Positions 36,227 to 45,915 of a stretch of DNA of 64,000 bases are shown piece after piece. Source of the DNA: Mycobacteriales bacterium (GTDB lineage Bacteria; Actinomycetota; Actinomycetes; Mycobacteriales; QHCE01); the NCBI GenBank assembly GCA_013362805.1, contig JABFVL010000032.1, positions 1 through 64,000 on the forward strand. The letters run 5' to 3'. The notes beneath the pieces are model-generated. The model was not told the DNA's origin. It searched no databases and worked only from the letters and a program-made list of their open reading frames with translations. The position numbers and the translations under genes are program-made. Position 1 is the first letter of the stretch, and the number at the start of each line of letters is the position of its first letter.

Positions 36227-37354
36227 TTAGCCGAACCGTTCAGCTATCGACACCTCGGCGAGGCGCGACAGGCCCTCTCGAACGTTTCGGGCACGGGTTT
36301 CACCGACGCCGTCAACCACAAGAAGCTCGTCGATGCCGGCGGCAAGGAGTTTCTGCAGACTCGCGAAATGATCAACGAGCCGTTCGACAACCACAGGTGG
36401 CAGCCGCGGAACTTTTGAAAGCAGCCGGTAGCCACGAGGAGTGGCTGGAACATCAAGCGCGTCCCCTAGAGCTGGGTATTCCAAAGTGCGCGCGATCAAC
36501 GCTAGATCAATAAGGTCGGTGGCTGAGAGTTCATCGACACGAGCGAGCGCGGCGGTGACTTGCTCCGTGGTGGGGGAGTTTTGTCCATCAGCGGGCAAGT
36601 AGTCTCGAGCGACCAGGGCGCGATCGGTATCTACTCCGGCCATCAGCTCTTCGAGTTGCAAGGCGAGAAGCCGACCGTCTGAACCCAGCTCCACCACGTA
36701 GCCGGCGATTTCGTCGGCGATCCGGCCGACCATTTCGAGACGTTGCACGACGGCGGCGACGTCTCGTACCAGCACGAGGTCTTCAATTTCCAGCGCTGAC
36801 AGATTTGTCGTTACTTCATCGAGGCGTTTGCGATAGCGCTCAAGGGTGGCCAAAGCTTGGTTTGCTCGAGAAAGCAACGTCCCGGAATCGTGGAGAAGAT
36901 AGCGGGAACCGCCGACATACAACCCAATGATGTTCATGGATTGGCTGACGGAAATGACCGGGTGGCCGGTTTGTTTGGCGACACGTTCCGCGGTGCGGTG
37001 GCGGGTGCCCGATTCTTCGGTGGGAATATTCGGATCTGGCATGAGATGCACGCCGGCTCGGACAATGCGTTGCCCGTCGGTGGAGATGACGATGGCGCCA
37101 TCCATTTTCGCCAGCTCCCTGACGCTGGTGGAGGAAAACTCCACGTCGAGAGGGAATCCACCCGTGCATAGCGCTTCGACGGCGGCGTCGTATCCGAACA
37201 CGATCAGGCCGCCGGTGTGGCCACGGAGGATGCGTTCAAGGCCGTCACGAAGGGCGGTGCCTGGTGCCACTAGCGCCAGGGTTTGCCGCAGCTTGTCACC
37301 GGTGTCGGTAACCACCTGCTCTACTCCCTTACGCTGGTCAACTGTCGGTGTCAT
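36227..37354 (-). CDS. disA: DNA integrity scanning diadenylate cyclase
   Basis: The 375-residue protein has the DAC domain with DGAIVIS and the GTRHRTAERVA motif, a long linker, and a C-terminal helix-hairpin-helix (DGVGETRARNVREGLSRLAE). It makes cyclic di-AMP from ATP and checks DNA lesions. It follows an SRPBCC gene and radA on the same strand; disA and radA are linked in many actinobacteria and Firmicutes. Confidence 0.96.
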   Translation of the reverse strand: MTPTVDQRKGVEQVVTDTGDKLRQTLALVAPGTALRDGLERILRGHTGGLIVFGYDAAVEALCTGGFPLDVEFSSTSVRELAKMDGAIVISTDGQRIVRAGVHLMPDPNIPTEESGTRHRTAERVAKQTGHPVISVSQSMNIIGLYVGGSRYLLHDSGTLLSRANQALATLERYRKRLDEVTTNLSALEIEDLVLVRDVAAVVQRLEMVGRIADEIAGYVVELGSDGRLLALQLEELMAGVDTDRALVARDYLPADGQNSPTTEQVTAALARVDELSATDLIDLALIARTLEYPALGDALDVPATPRGYRLLSKVPRLPPVVVERLVDHFASLQKLLAAGIDELLVVDGVGETRARNVREGLSRLAEVSIAERFG

Positions 37355-37374
37355 GTCAGTGTAAAACTTGGCGG

Positions 37375-37782
37375 CTATTTTGCTGCTAAGGCGTCCACTA
37401 TCTTGCTCATGACGCTTTGCCAGTGGGTGCGCTGTCTTTCGCGTTCACGTGAATCAGCGAGCCACTCTTGATGAAATCTGATTGTGGTTCCTGTTGCGGA
37501 CGGGGTGGTGGTGATCTGAAGTGTCGTACTGTGGTCCCACCCAGCGGGTGTACAGGTCATTCTGATTTTTTCGCCCTCGTGATAACTGCGTATTTCACCA
37601 GTTGTGCCATCGTGGGTGGTGTAAACCTTCCCCTTTTCACGGCCAATATCCGCCCCTTCGCCGAGCCACACAGCAATACCCGCGGGGCTGGTGAGGAAGC
37701 TCCACACTTCAGCGGCGGGATAGGGGACAGTTTTAGAAACCCCGATGTTGAAGCCAACATCTTTTGTTTCGCCTACAACCAT
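37375..37782 (-). CDS. SRPBCC / AHSA1 domain protein
   Basis: The 135-residue protein has a START-like ligand-binding fold signature (VSKTVPYPAAEVWSFLTSP at the N-terminus and TTIRFHQEWLADSRERE at the C-terminus). Members bind hydrophobic ligands or stimulate Hsp90; the role here is unknown. It sits tightly between radA (8 bases) and disA (20 bases), so the three are probably co-transcribed. Confidence 0.88.
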   Translation of the reverse strand: MVVGETKDVGFNIGVSKTVPYPAAEVWSFLTSPAGIAVWLGEGADIGREKGKVYTTHDGTTGEIRSYHEGEKIRMTCTPAGWDHSTTLQITTTPSATGTTIRFHQEWLADSRERERQRTHWQSVMSKIVDALAAK

Positions 37783-37790
37783 GTCCGCTC

Positions 37791-39152
37791 CTAAAGTCGG
37801 CTGAACGCTTCACGCACTTCGCTGATTTCAATGAGCTCTATGCCAGCTGGTATGGGGTCACCGGGGTGACGCCAGTCAGCTGGCACCAGGGCTCGTTTGA
37901 ACCCGAGTCGGGCGGCTTCTGCGAGCCGGCGGCCCGTTCCAGTGACTTTACGAACATCCCCAGACAAGCCAACTTCACCGATTGCCACGACGGAATCTGG
38001 CACGGCTACATCTTTTGCGGCGGAAGCTACCGCCAAGCATACTGCCAGGTCAGCGGCGGGTTCAGTGATACGTGCGCCACCTACGGTGGCGACAAAAACG
38101 TCTCGCTCGCCCAATCGCACTCGACCACGTCGTTCAGTGACCGCCAAGATCATGGCGACACGGGCGTTGTCGAGCCCGCTTACCGCGCGGCGGGGAGTGG
38201 CTAGCGAAGATGAGGCCACCAAAGCTTGTAGCTCGGAGACCAGCGGGCGTCGACCTTCCAGTGTCACGGTGATTGCCGTGCCTGGCACCGAGGTGGCGTT
38301 TCGGCTGGTAAACAGGCCCGATGGGTCGGCTAGTCCACGAATGCCTCCGTCGAACATTTCAAAGCATCCGATTTCGTCAGCGGGACCGAATCGGTTTTTC
38401 ACGGCTCGGACGAGGCGCAACGCCGCGTGTCGATCTCCTTCGAAGTGCAGCACGACATCGACGAGATGTTCTAGGACGCGGGGCCCGGCGATGCCGCCAT
38501 CTTTGGTGACATGGCCGACCAGCACAGTGGCGATGCCTCGAGATTTGGCGATAGCTATGAGGGAAGCGGCGACGGCGCGCACTTGAGTGACGCCACCGGC
38601 CGCGCCGTCGATGGCGCTTGAGCTGATGGTTTGAACGGAGTCAATGATCAGCAAACCGGGGTTTACCGCATCGACATGGGTTATGAGCGCTGCCAGATCG
38701 GTTTCAGCCGCTAGATAGAGGCGATCGTGCAGGGCGCCGGTGCGTTCGGCGCGCAAACGCACTTGGGCCGCGGACTCTTCTCCGGTGACTATCAGCGCGG
38801 CCTTGTTGTGCGCGTAACGGTGTGCCACTTCGAGTAGCAGGGTGGATTTTCCCACTCCGGGTTCGCCGGCGAGCAGGATCACCGCTCCGGGAACGAGCCC
38901 GCCCCCGAGGACTCTGTCGAGTTCTTCCACTCCGGTGGGGTGGGCTGTGGCGGCTTCTACGCTGATTTGACTTATCGGCACCGCGGGCGCGCTGACTGGG
39001 CCAGGCGCGACAGATATCGCTCTGACCGCGGCGGGCTCCTCAAGAGTGCCCCAGGCTTGGCATTCTGGGCAGCGTCCTACCCATTTCGGTGCGGCATAGC
39101 CGCATTCGGTGCAGCGAAACCCGGGACGTTCTTTTGTGGAGCTTTTTGCCAT
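37791..39152 (-). CDS. radA: DNA repair protein RadA
   Basis: The 453-residue protein has the N-terminal zinc finger (CTECGYAAPKWVGRCPEC), RecA-like Walker A GEPGVGKSTLLL, the RadA-specific KNRFG motif and a C-terminal Lon-like domain. It promotes branch migration during recombination repair. It is transcribed ahead of the SRPBCC gene and disA. Confidence 0.96.
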   Translation of the reverse strand: MAKSSTKERPGFRCTECGYAAPKWVGRCPECQAWGTLEEPAAVRAISVAPGPVSAPAVPISQISVEAATAHPTGVEELDRVLGGGLVPGAVILLAGEPGVGKSTLLLEVAHRYAHNKAALIVTGEESAAQVRLRAERTGALHDRLYLAAETDLAALITHVDAVNPGLLIIDSVQTISSSAIDGAAGGVTQVRAVAASLIAIAKSRGIATVLVGHVTKDGGIAGPRVLEHLVDVVLHFEGDRHAALRLVRAVKNRFGPADEIGCFEMFDGGIRGLADPSGLFTSRNATSVPGTAITVTLEGRRPLVSELQALVASSSLATPRRAVSGLDNARVAMILAVTERRGRVRLGERDVFVATVGGARITEPAADLAVCLAVASAAKDVAVPDSVVAIGEVGLSGDVRKVTGTGRRLAEAARLGFKRALVPADWRHPGDPIPAGIELIEISEVREAFSRL

Positions 39153-39189
39153 GCGGGCAGCCTAGGCGAGACAACCGACAGTTTGTCGC

Positions 39190-39918
39190 TTAGTGCTCGG
39201 CTTCTTCTTCGTGCTTAAGCGGCTCACGCTCGCGCGGTTCGGCTGGTGGGCCAACGGGCAGCGTGAGCGTGATTTCGCCGGCTCGTTCGAATCTCAGCGT
39301 GACCGTGACGGTGTTGCCTGGGGTGAGCGCGTTTTTCGCGTCCACGAGGACGAGGTATTGCGGGTCTTCGCCGAGCCCGTTGAGTTTGACGCGGCCTTCT
39401 GGAGCGAGTGGCACGTTGACGTCACTGAACTCTTGCGGTTCGGTAACGGGCTCGCTTGGCGAGGGGCTAGGCGACGGCGTGACACCGGGAGTCGCGCTTG
39501 GGCTCGCGCTGGGCGTCGCGGTTGGGGTGGGGGTTGCCGATGGGGTTGGGGTCGCGCCGGGCAGCTCGGTGAGCGGCAGCTTGCCCTTGGCGAGTTTGAC
39601 CTCGCTGCTGCTGGTGCTGGTCGCGCCGATGAGCGCGTCGGCGACGGTGCCTTCATTTACCAGTGTCAGGCTCACAGCGATGTCGCTTCCCGCAGGCCAG
39701 GTGATTTCCGGGGAGGAGCTGACAAGGGCGTCGCGGATGGCGATGTCGCCGACGCTGGTGTTAACCCCGGGAATCGCTGAAACCTTGTGTGAGGTTTGAG
39801 TGATTTGCCCTGAACTGCAAGCGGAGAGCCCGAGCAGCCCGGCAAGTCCGATAACGACCGCGCCACTGACCGCGTAGCGGAAACGAGCCCGTGGGCCACT
39901 ATGGGTCGGGGTGCTCAC
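39190..39918 (-). CDS. lipoprotein, LpqE-like
   Basis: The 242-residue product has a lipoprotein signal ending LSAC and a beta-sandwich domain interrupted by a Thr/Ser/Pro linker with TPSPSPSPSE-type repeats at about residues 125-160; the C-terminus is acidic. By position ahead of radA and divergent from carD it matches mycobacterial lpqE. GTG 39918 follows AGGAGG. A perfect 7-bp hairpin (TGCCGCG/CGCGGCA, 39946-39961) lies in its leader. Function unknown; the PCu(A)C-like fold is a guess. Confidence 0.8.
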   Translation of the reverse strand: MSTPTHSGPRARFRYAVSGAVVIGLAGLLGLSACSSGQITQTSHKVSAIPGVNTSVGDIAIRDALVSSSPEITWPAGSDIAVSLTLVNEGTVADALIGATSTSSSEVKLAKGKLPLTELPGATPTPSATPTPTATPSASPSATPGVTPSPSPSPSEPVTEPQEFSDVNVPLAPEGRVKLNGLGEDPQYLVLVDAKNALTPGNTVTVTLRFERAGEITLTLPVGPPAEPREREPLKHEEEAEH

Positions 39919-39945
39919 AGCTTTCCTCCTGGTGAACCGTCCTGT

Positions 39946-39961
39946 TGCCGCGCTCGCGGCA
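39946..39961 (-). other. hairpin in the leader of the LpqE-like gene
   Basis: TGCCGCG and CGCGGCA separated by two bases, 28 bases upstream of the GTG start. It could be a leader structure or an operator. The remainder of the 310-base gap to carD shows TAAGAT at 40195-40200 as a possible carD -10, with a poor -35. Confidence 0.35.
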
Positions 39962-40228
39962 CATGGCCTGCGCAGCTAGCGTAGTGCGCACCATTGGGTC
40001 GTGAGTGGCAAGGGTCGGCCTGCGTTGCGGTGTATTTGTTGGCACGATCACCCAGGTGAGACGCTGAAAAGGAGATAGCACCTGTAAACGATTTTTCGCG
40101 CGCGCGGCGACACTCTGCGCGAGCCGGACATTGGACACCCGGTTGACCTGCGGTTTTGCCCCGGTGGGTGCGTCAAGTCGCTTTTGTGACGTGGTAAGAT
40201 AAGCGTAGCGAAAGGGGATTTGCGACCC

Positions 40229-40711
40229 ATGACTTTCACCGTCGGCGAGACCGTTGTGTATCCGCATCACGGGGCCGCACTTATCGAAGCAATAGAAACT
40301 CGAATCATTAAAGGCGAAGAGAGGAAATACCTCGTGCTCAGGGTTGCCCAAGGCGACCTGACGGTACGAGTGCCAGCCGATAACGCCGAAGTAGTGGGCG
40401 TTCGTGACGTGGTGGGCCAGGAAGGCTTGGACCGGGTGTTCCAGGTTCTCCGCGCTCCCCACACCGAAGAGCCCACGAACTGGTCGCGGCGCTATAAAGC
40501 CAACCTAGAAAAACTCGCCTCTGGCGACGTTAACAAGGTTGCTGAAGTAGTGCGCGACTTGTGGCGACGCGATAAAGAACGTGGCCTGTCCGCCGGCGAA
40601 AAGCGGATGCTCACCAAAGCCCGGGACATTCTTGTTGGTGAGCTCGCTCTCGCTGAGGGCACTGGCAAAGAAAATGCTGAAGAAATTCTCGACCAGGTGC
40701 TCGCTTCTTGA
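40229..40711 (+). CDS. carD: RNA polymerase-binding transcription factor CarD
   Basis: The 160-residue factor has the N-terminal RNA-polymerase interaction domain ([21 protein letters not shown]) and a C-terminal helical DNA-binding domain with the conserved Trp ([18 protein letters not shown]). It stabilises open complexes, including at rRNA promoters. ATG 40229 follows AAAGGGGA. The end overlaps ispD by four bases. Confidence 0.96.
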   Translation: MTFTVGETVVYPHHGAALIEAIETRIIKGEERKYLVLRVAQGDLTVRVPADNAEVVGVRDVVGQEGLDRVFQVLRAPHTEEPTNWSRRYKANLEKLASGDVNKVAEVVRDLWRRDKERGLSAGEKRMLTKARDILVGELALAEGTGKENAEEILDQVLAS

Positions 40712-41427
40712 GTAAGCACCAAGCCGCATTGATTGTTGTTGCGGCGGGTAGTGGACAACGCATGGGTGGCGGGGTGCCGAAAGCACTCCGCCACCTTTGT
40801 GCTGAGCCGCTTCTCACGCATGCTTTGCGTGAAGCGTTTCGGTCTAATCGAATCAGTGCGCTTGTGGTGGTGGGGCCTAAGGCTCATCAAGCCGAGATTT
40901 ACGAGATCGTGTCTGGCCTCAAAGTAGAAACGTCGCTCGAGGCGTTGTGGACACAGGTTGTTCCTGGCGGTCGCACTCGCACGGAATCGGTGACGGCGGG
41001 TCTTGCGGCACTGCGTGAACGAGCGGAAGAACACATTCTTGTTCACGACGCCGCTCGGGCGCTTGCCCCCGCTCACCTGTTTGGCGAAGTTATCGATGCG
41101 CTCCGCTCAGATGTGGACGCTGTGGTGCCAGCGCTCCCCGTAGTGGACACAATCAAGCAGGTGGACAGCAATGGACACGTGATGGGCACTGTGGATCGAA
41201 ATCCGTTGCGTGCGATTCAAACCCCCCAGGGATTTACTCGAACCATGCTGGAAAGGGTCCATGCTTGTGCGGTTGAGACAACCGACGATGCGGCCCTAGT
41301 CGAAAAGCTCGGTGGCATAGTCGTATGCGTGTCCGGCAGTGAATTGGCGCGCAAAGTTACTACCCCGGCCGATATGGCGATCGCTGAGGCGCTGTTGAAT
41401 CTGCCAGCGGAAGCGCGTGAGCGTTAA
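40708..41427 (+). CDS. ispD: 2-C-methyl-D-erythritol 4-phosphate cytidylyltransferase
   Basis: The 239-residue enzyme has the nucleotide-binding [18 protein letters not shown] (residues about 9-26), [10 protein letters not shown] and the TPQGF segment. It makes CDP-ME in the non-mevalonate isoprenoid pathway. The TTG start overlaps the carD stop (TTGA). ispF follows after 64 bases. Confidence 0.95.
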   Translation: MSKHQAALIVVAAGSGQRMGGGVPKALRHLCAEPLLTHALREAFRSNRISALVVVGPKAHQAEIYEIVSGLKVETSLEALWTQVVPGGRTRTESVTAGLAALRERAEEHILVHDAARALAPAHLFGEVIDALRSDVDAVVPALPVVDTIKQVDSNGHVMGTVDRNPLRAIQTPQGFTRTMLERVHACAVETTDDAALVEKLGGIVVCVSGSELARKVTTPADMAIAEALLNLPAEARER

Positions 41428-41491
41428 ATAGTGCCCGCACTAGCGGTGGGGTGGGTGTTGAATCGCGGAAGTTTTGAGGAGTAGATCAGTC

Positions 41492-41965
41492 ATGATGCCG
41501 CGAGTCGGAATCGGCAGTGATGTGCACGCGTTTGATGAGTCGGCGCCCTGTTGGGTGGCTGGTTTGCATTGGCCGAACTCCCCGGGCTTGGCTGGGCACT
41601 CCGATGGCGATGTGGTCGCGCACGCGGCGTGTGATGCTTTGTTTTCCGCCGCGGGCTTGGGCGACATGGGTAGCAATTTTGGCACCTCGCGGCCTGAGTG
41701 GGCCGGTGCGTCCGGTCTTGCTTTTTTGACGGAAGCCGCGCGTTTGGTGCGGGAAGCTGGTTTTGAAATAGGGAATGTCGCGGTTCAGTTGATTGGGGTC
41801 AAGCCAAAAATGGGGCCGCGTCGTGGCGAAGCACAAGAAGTTCTCAGCTCTGCCGTTGGCGCCCCGGTCACGTTGAGCGCGACTACTAGCGACGGATTGG
41901 GCTTCACTGGCCGTGCTGAAGGTTTGGCCGCCATAGCCACGGCGCTCGTTTACTCGGAAAACTAG
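41492..41965 (+). CDS. ispF: 2-C-methyl-D-erythritol 2,4-cyclodiphosphate synthase
   Basis: The 157-residue enzyme has the metal site GSDVHAF (DxH), the [16 protein letters not shown] signature and [14 protein letters not shown]. It cyclises CDP-ME 2-phosphate in the same pathway as IspD. The ATG at 41492 is preceded by GAGGAG about 11 bases away. Confidence 0.96.
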   Translation: MMPRVGIGSDVHAFDESAPCWVAGLHWPNSPGLAGHSDGDVVAHAACDALFSAAGLGDMGSNFGTSRPEWAGASGLAFLTEAARLVREAGFEIGNVAVQLIGVKPKMGPRRGEAQEVLSSAVGAPVTLSATTSDGLGFTGRAEGLAAIATALVYSEN

Positions 41966-42029
41966 CGGTAGCGCTCATGTTCGTGCAGCTCAGATGGTGT
42001 AATTGTTTTCTAGCTAACGAGGGAGCGAT

Positions 42030-42413
42030 ATGAGGTCTGCCGGTGCGTTGAGCCAGGGAAGCGCGGCGAGCGAACATTTAGGTGTTTATGGCAATGCTCA
42101 GCTGGTGCCCGGCAGTGCGGCCGCGAAAAAGATGGACGAACGGCTTCGGTTCGAAACTCGAGAGGCAATTCAGTCCTCAGTGACGGCTTTCACGAAAAAA
42201 TACGGCAAGCGTATTTCTTCTGGCGCGTTGCTCTTAGCGAAAGCGCTTCCACCGACGTATCGTCCGATCGCGACGACGGTTGCGGCGGGTGTCTCAGTTG
42301 CGGTGCGGCATCCCGAGGTCGTTGGGAAGGCTGCGGCTTTGGCTATCGATCAGGTGGGTCAGGGTTTCGACAAATTTCAAAATTGGCGAGCGTCCAGAGG
42401 GGCGAAAAGATAA
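42030..42413 (+). CDS. unrecognised 127-residue protein
   Basis: It starts at ATG 42030 with GAGGGAG in front. The N-terminal 35 residues are low in structure, then two predicted helices; the second (ALPPTYRPIATTVAAGVSVAVRH) is partly hydrophobic and could touch the membrane. The C-terminus is basic. No family is recognised. It stands alone between ispF and the MFS gene. Confidence 0.6.
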   Translation: MRSAGALSQGSAASEHLGVYGNAQLVPGSAAAKKMDERLRFETREAIQSSVTAFTKKYGKRISSGALLLAKALPPTYRPIATTVAAGVSVAVRHPEVVGKAAALAIDQVGQGFDKFQNWRASRGAKR

Positions 42414-42571
42414 CCCGGCCGCGATTACGATGCGGCTCTGGCTAAAAATTCTCCAAGGCGTGATCGGTTCTAGGTGCAGTAGTTTCGCGCTTTGGCGTGA
42501 TCACCGCCATCGCTCACCCGATTGGGTGGCCGACGGCCAGTGAGTCATTACTCAATGTGACAATTTTTGGC

Positions 42572-43846
42572 ATGGGTTTCTCGGAATCGCGATTAGGCTT
42601 GCCGCGTTTAGGTCAGCATCTGCTCTACGCCACGGTGGTAAACGCGCTGGGAGCGGGGTTTACCGCCCCCTTTCTTTTGATTTATTTGCATTCCATTCAC
42701 GGCTTCTCATTAAAAGGCGCGGGCGCGGTTCTAGCATTGGGCGGAGCGGCAGCCATGTTGCTCGGGCCCATAGCCGGAAGTGCGATCGACCGATTTGGCG
42801 CCAAGGCGGTGTACTTGGTCGTCATGCCCCTGCGTGCCGCTGCCGCGGGTTTGCTCATAGTCATGGATCGGCCCTGGCACGCTTTCATCGCCATCGCGTT
42901 AGACGCCAGTGCTAACACCGCCGCTTGGTCCTCAATGAGCGCCATGTTGACCGGCGTCACCACGCCTGAGCAGCGACAACGAGTGTTCAGCTTCCAATTC
43001 ATGATTCTTAACGCCGGAATTGGTCTCGGTGGAGTCGCCAGCGGATTCATCGCCGATCTGAAGCACCCTGATACCTTCGCCATCTTGTTTGGCATCGATG
43101 GAATTAGTTTTTTGTGCGCAGTCGCCATCGTCGCGACACTGCCAGTCGGAAAACGGATCATCGCGACGGCGAAGGAAGAGCTCGCCGGGGATACCTGGTT
43201 AACGGTGCTGAAAGACCGCACCATGTGGTGGATTGTGCTCGCTGTTTTCGTAGTCGCGGGAATGGGCTATGCCCAACTCGACTCCGGGGCCGTGGCATTC
43301 TCTACCCAGGTCAGTGACGTTTCCATTCGGGTGCTTGGCTTCGCTTTCGCGGCCAACACTAGCGTGATTGTGTTGGGCCAGCTCGTCGCTTTACGAGCTA
43401 TGCGGGGCCGACCTCGCACCTTGGGTATCGCTTTGTTCGGCATTTTCGCGATGGCTGCATTCACGTTGCTTGGCTTGAGCAGTGTGGTCGGACCTACTTT
43501 CGCGTCGGTCCTGGTTATCTCGTGCGCTGGGGTGTTCGCCCTGGGTGAGACCCTCTGGTCGCCCACGATCAACTCGCTGATCAGCGAGATCGCACCAGCG
43601 AATTTGCGTGGTCGGTATCTGTCATTTAACTCGGTGATGTGGAGCGGCGCGATGATGATCGGTCCACTGATCGCCGGCGTGATGCTGGACCCAGGGTGGA
43701 ACTGGCCGTACATCGGCGTCATTGTCGTGGGCGCCGCGCTCTTGATTCCGATCGCGCACCACATTAAGCGCCGACTCACCCCGCAACAAAATGGCTTGTC
43801 GCCCGTTGTAACCCCAACTGAGGAAACGGTGACGCTACGCGCTTAA
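42572..43846 (+). CDS. MFS transporter
   Basis: The 424-residue protein has twelve predicted transmembrane helices and the loop 2-3 style motif GSAIDRFGAKAVYL. It resembles drug or small-molecule efflux members; the substrate is unknown. I take ATG 42572 (MGFSESRLGLPRLG); the frame is open to 42497. It is convergent with the aminotransferase gene. Confidence 0.88.
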   Translation: MGFSESRLGLPRLGQHLLYATVVNALGAGFTAPFLLIYLHSIHGFSLKGAGAVLALGGAAAMLLGPIAGSAIDRFGAKAVYLVVMPLRAAAAGLLIVMDRPWHAFIAIALDASANTAAWSSMSAMLTGVTTPEQRQRVFSFQFMILNAGIGLGGVASGFIADLKHPDTFAILFGIDGISFLCAVAIVATLPVGKRIIATAKEELAGDTWLTVLKDRTMWWIVLAVFVVAGMGYAQLDSGAVAFSTQVSDVSIRVLGFAFAANTSVIVLGQLVALRAMRGRPRTLGIALFGIFAMAAFTLLGLSSVVGPTFASVLVISCAGVFALGETLWSPTINSLISEIAPANLRGRYLSFNSVMWSGAMMIGPLIAGVMLDPGWNWPYIGVIVVGAALLIPIAHHIKRRLTPQQNGLSPVVTPTEETVTLRA

Positions 43847-43888
43847 GTCAGTGTTCGTTGAGGTTACGGCCGGGCGCACTGACCCGCG

Positions 43889-44977
43889 CTAAAGCAGTTT
43901 CTCGGCTACTTTCAAGAAGGCGTCGTTTTCGTGGGGGGTGCCGATGGTGACGCGTACGCCTTCGCCGTCAAAGGCTCGAACGATGATTCCTTGCCTTTCA
44001 CAGTTGTGCCCGAACTCGGTAGTTCGATCGCCAAGCGGCAGCCACACGAAGTTCGCCTGGCTCGCTGGCACCGGGAGATATGCGGTCAGTGTTTCATGCA
44101 CTCGTTCGCGTTCGGAGGTGATGATGTTGACGCGTCGCCGCATCTCTTCCTCGGCATCCAACGCCGCCACCGCCGCGGCCTGCGCGGGCAAAGTGGAAGA
44201 AAACGGAGTCAGCACTTTCCCAGCCGCTTCAATAAGCTGCGAAGAAGCCATGGCATAGCCAATCCTGGCTCCCGCTAGGCCCCACGCTTTCGAAAAAGTG
44301 CGCACCACGGCAACGTTGGGTCGGTCGATGTAGTCCAAGCCGTCGACTGTATCCGGGTCAGTGCTGAACTCTCGGTATGCCTCGTCGAGCACAATCAGCA
44401 CGTTGTCGGGCACTTCGCTCAACAGGTGTTCCAGCTCATCACGGGTGATGCTGGTGCCCGTCGGGTTGTTCGGCGTGCACACAAAGATGAGACGAGTGCG
44501 AGGCGTGACCGCCGCCAACATCCCATTCACGTCCAGGCGATTGTCTGAAGTCAACGGAACCCGAATGGGGTCGGCGCCGGTGCGCGTCGTGATGATTGGG
44601 TAGGCCTCAAAGGAACGCCACCCAAAAATGATCTCGTCGCCATGTGTCGCGGTCGCCAACGCGAGGATTTCGCAGAGCGCCACGGAGCCACATCCAGTAA
44701 GAACGTGGTCTTGGGTGAGGCCGTGACGGGCCGCGATTTTCGCGCGCAGTGCCACCGCGAACATATCGGGATAGCGATGAAGCCGGGTGACCGCTTCGAC
44801 TACCGCTTCAGTGACCCCGGGCAGCGGCCCGAACGGCATTTCGTTGCTGGCGAGCTTGATGGCATGAGGCACGCCTAGTTCTTTAGACACGTTTTCTGGC
44901 GTGCGGCCGGGTTTGTACGCGGGGACTCCAGCGAGATCTGGTCGGGTTACCCCGCGGTTTTGCTCGGGTGAGGTCAC
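43889..44977 (-). CDS. HisC-like aminotransferase (histidinol-phosphate or aromatic amino acid)
   Basis: The 362-residue PLP enzyme has the fold-I signatures KLASNEMPFGPLP, CTPNNPTG and the Schiff-base lysine in RTFSKAWGLAGARIGYA. The second residue of NEMP (usually NENP) hints at the Pat-type aromatic aminotransferase, but HisC cannot be excluded. The GTG start at 44977 lies within the end of the RDD gene (GTGA overlap), with AAGGAG upstream, so it is translationally coupled. Confidence 0.9.
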   Translation of the reverse strand: MTSPEQNRGVTRPDLAGVPAYKPGRTPENVSKELGVPHAIKLASNEMPFGPLPGVTEAVVEAVTRLHRYPDMFAVALRAKIAARHGLTQDHVLTGCGSVALCEILALATATHGDEIIFGWRSFEAYPIITTRTGADPIRVPLTSDNRLDVNGMLAAVTPRTRLIFVCTPNNPTGTSITRDELEHLLSEVPDNVLIVLDEAYREFSTDPDTVDGLDYIDRPNVAVVRTFSKAWGLAGARIGYAMASSQLIEAAGKVLTPFSSTLPAQAAAVAALDAEEEMRRRVNIITSERERVHETLTAYLPVPASQANFVWLPLGDRTTEFGHNCERQGIIVRAFDGEGVRVTIGTPHENDAFLKVAEKLL

Positions 44978-45813
44978 GGAGTCGCTCCTTGCATTTCCAT
45001 GTCGGTGCGCACCACAACAGTGCTCGCGAATTTGTCGTGCCCACACTGGCGCGCGGGTCTGTCCCACATGCACCACGCCGCGTCTAGAGCTTGCAGGGGA
45101 AGTGAGCACAACAGTGGGAACAGCATGGGCAGTGCGAACAAGCCCCATCGGCGAAACGACTGACCAAAGCGAGGATTCGTTCCCGTTGTCAGACTGACAA
45201 CTTTCACACCCACAAGTCGCTTGCCCATGGTTTGCCCGGAATTCATCATCGCCGGCACTTCGTAGGCAAGCCAAAGCAGCAGCCAAATGACGGTGATTAG
45301 GAGAGCGAGGCGTTGGGCTCGATCGGTGAGGTCCACCGTGCCCATGGTGCCGTTGACTTGGTAATCCCGGGTGGCGTCACGCAGTGAGGGGTAAATCTCT
45401 TTAAGGAACTGCCATACAAACCAGCCGTTAACCACAATGTTGAGTAGCAGCACCGCCGTGAAATCAATAATTCGTGCGCCCAGCCGGAAACCTCGTGGGG
45501 CCAAGACCGCGATGTATGTGGCGGAGACAGCGTCGCCTTGTGGGGTTTTGTTCGGACTTTGTGGCCCTCGCATGGTGGCGTATGGACTGGGTGCGTGTTT
45601 CTGCGTCTCTTGCGTCGTTTGCTCGTCAGGTGAAGCAAGTGATGCCACGGCTTCTTGCACTGGCTCAGGTTCTTTAACCTCAGGTGGCCCATCCGGTGGC
45701 GTCGCCTCGGCGGGCAGGGGCTCGCCAATCCAGCCTTCACCATCCCAGTAGCGCTGGGTCTGCGGTGCGGCTGGATCTGGATACCATCCTGGGGATATGG
45801 CCATGCCCGTCAT
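44974..45813 (-). CDS. RDD family protein with DUF2510 N-terminus
   Basis: The 279-residue product begins with a DUF2510 motif (SPGWYPDPAAP ... YWDGEGW), continues with an acidic proline-rich linker and ends in an RDD membrane domain with about four helices (Arg and Asp in GARIIDFTAVLLL). Function unknown, often membrane-scaffold or transport-linked. Its last codons overlap the aminotransferase start. Confidence 0.88.
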   Translation of the reverse strand: MTGMAISPGWYPDPAAPQTQRYWDGEGWIGEPLPAEATPPDGPPEVKEPEPVQEAVASLASPDEQTTQETQKHAPSPYATMRGPQSPNKTPQGDAVSATYIAVLAPRGFRLGARIIDFTAVLLLNIVVNGWFVWQFLKEIYPSLRDATRDYQVNGTMGTVDLTDRAQRLALLITVIWLLLWLAYEVPAMMNSGQTMGKRLVGVKVVSLTTGTNPRFGQSFRRWGLFALPMLFPLLCSLPLQALDAAWCMWDRPARQCGHDKFASTVVVRTDMEMQGATP

Positions 45814-45866
45814 CGTTTCACCTTGGACGGGTATTAGACACGCTGGGGCGCGGGGTAAGGCCGGAC

Positions 45867-45890
45867 CATTCCCTCAATTGTGAGGGAATG
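45867..45890. repeat. perfect 24-base inverted repeat upstream of the RDD gene
   Basis: CATTCCCTCA and TGAGGGAATG flank a central ATTG. It lies 54-77 bases upstream of the RDD start and 26 bases beyond the stop codon of the doubtful minus-strand frame at 45916-46386. It may be an operator or a U-less terminator. Confidence 0.6.
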
Positions 45891-45915
45891 TCAGCCGTTG
45901 GCATGGTTGTGCGGT

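Noticed and set aside
40172-40200. GTCAAG-N17-TAAGAT as a carD promoter
   Set aside because: The -10 is plausible but the -35 is poor; not listed as a separate feature.
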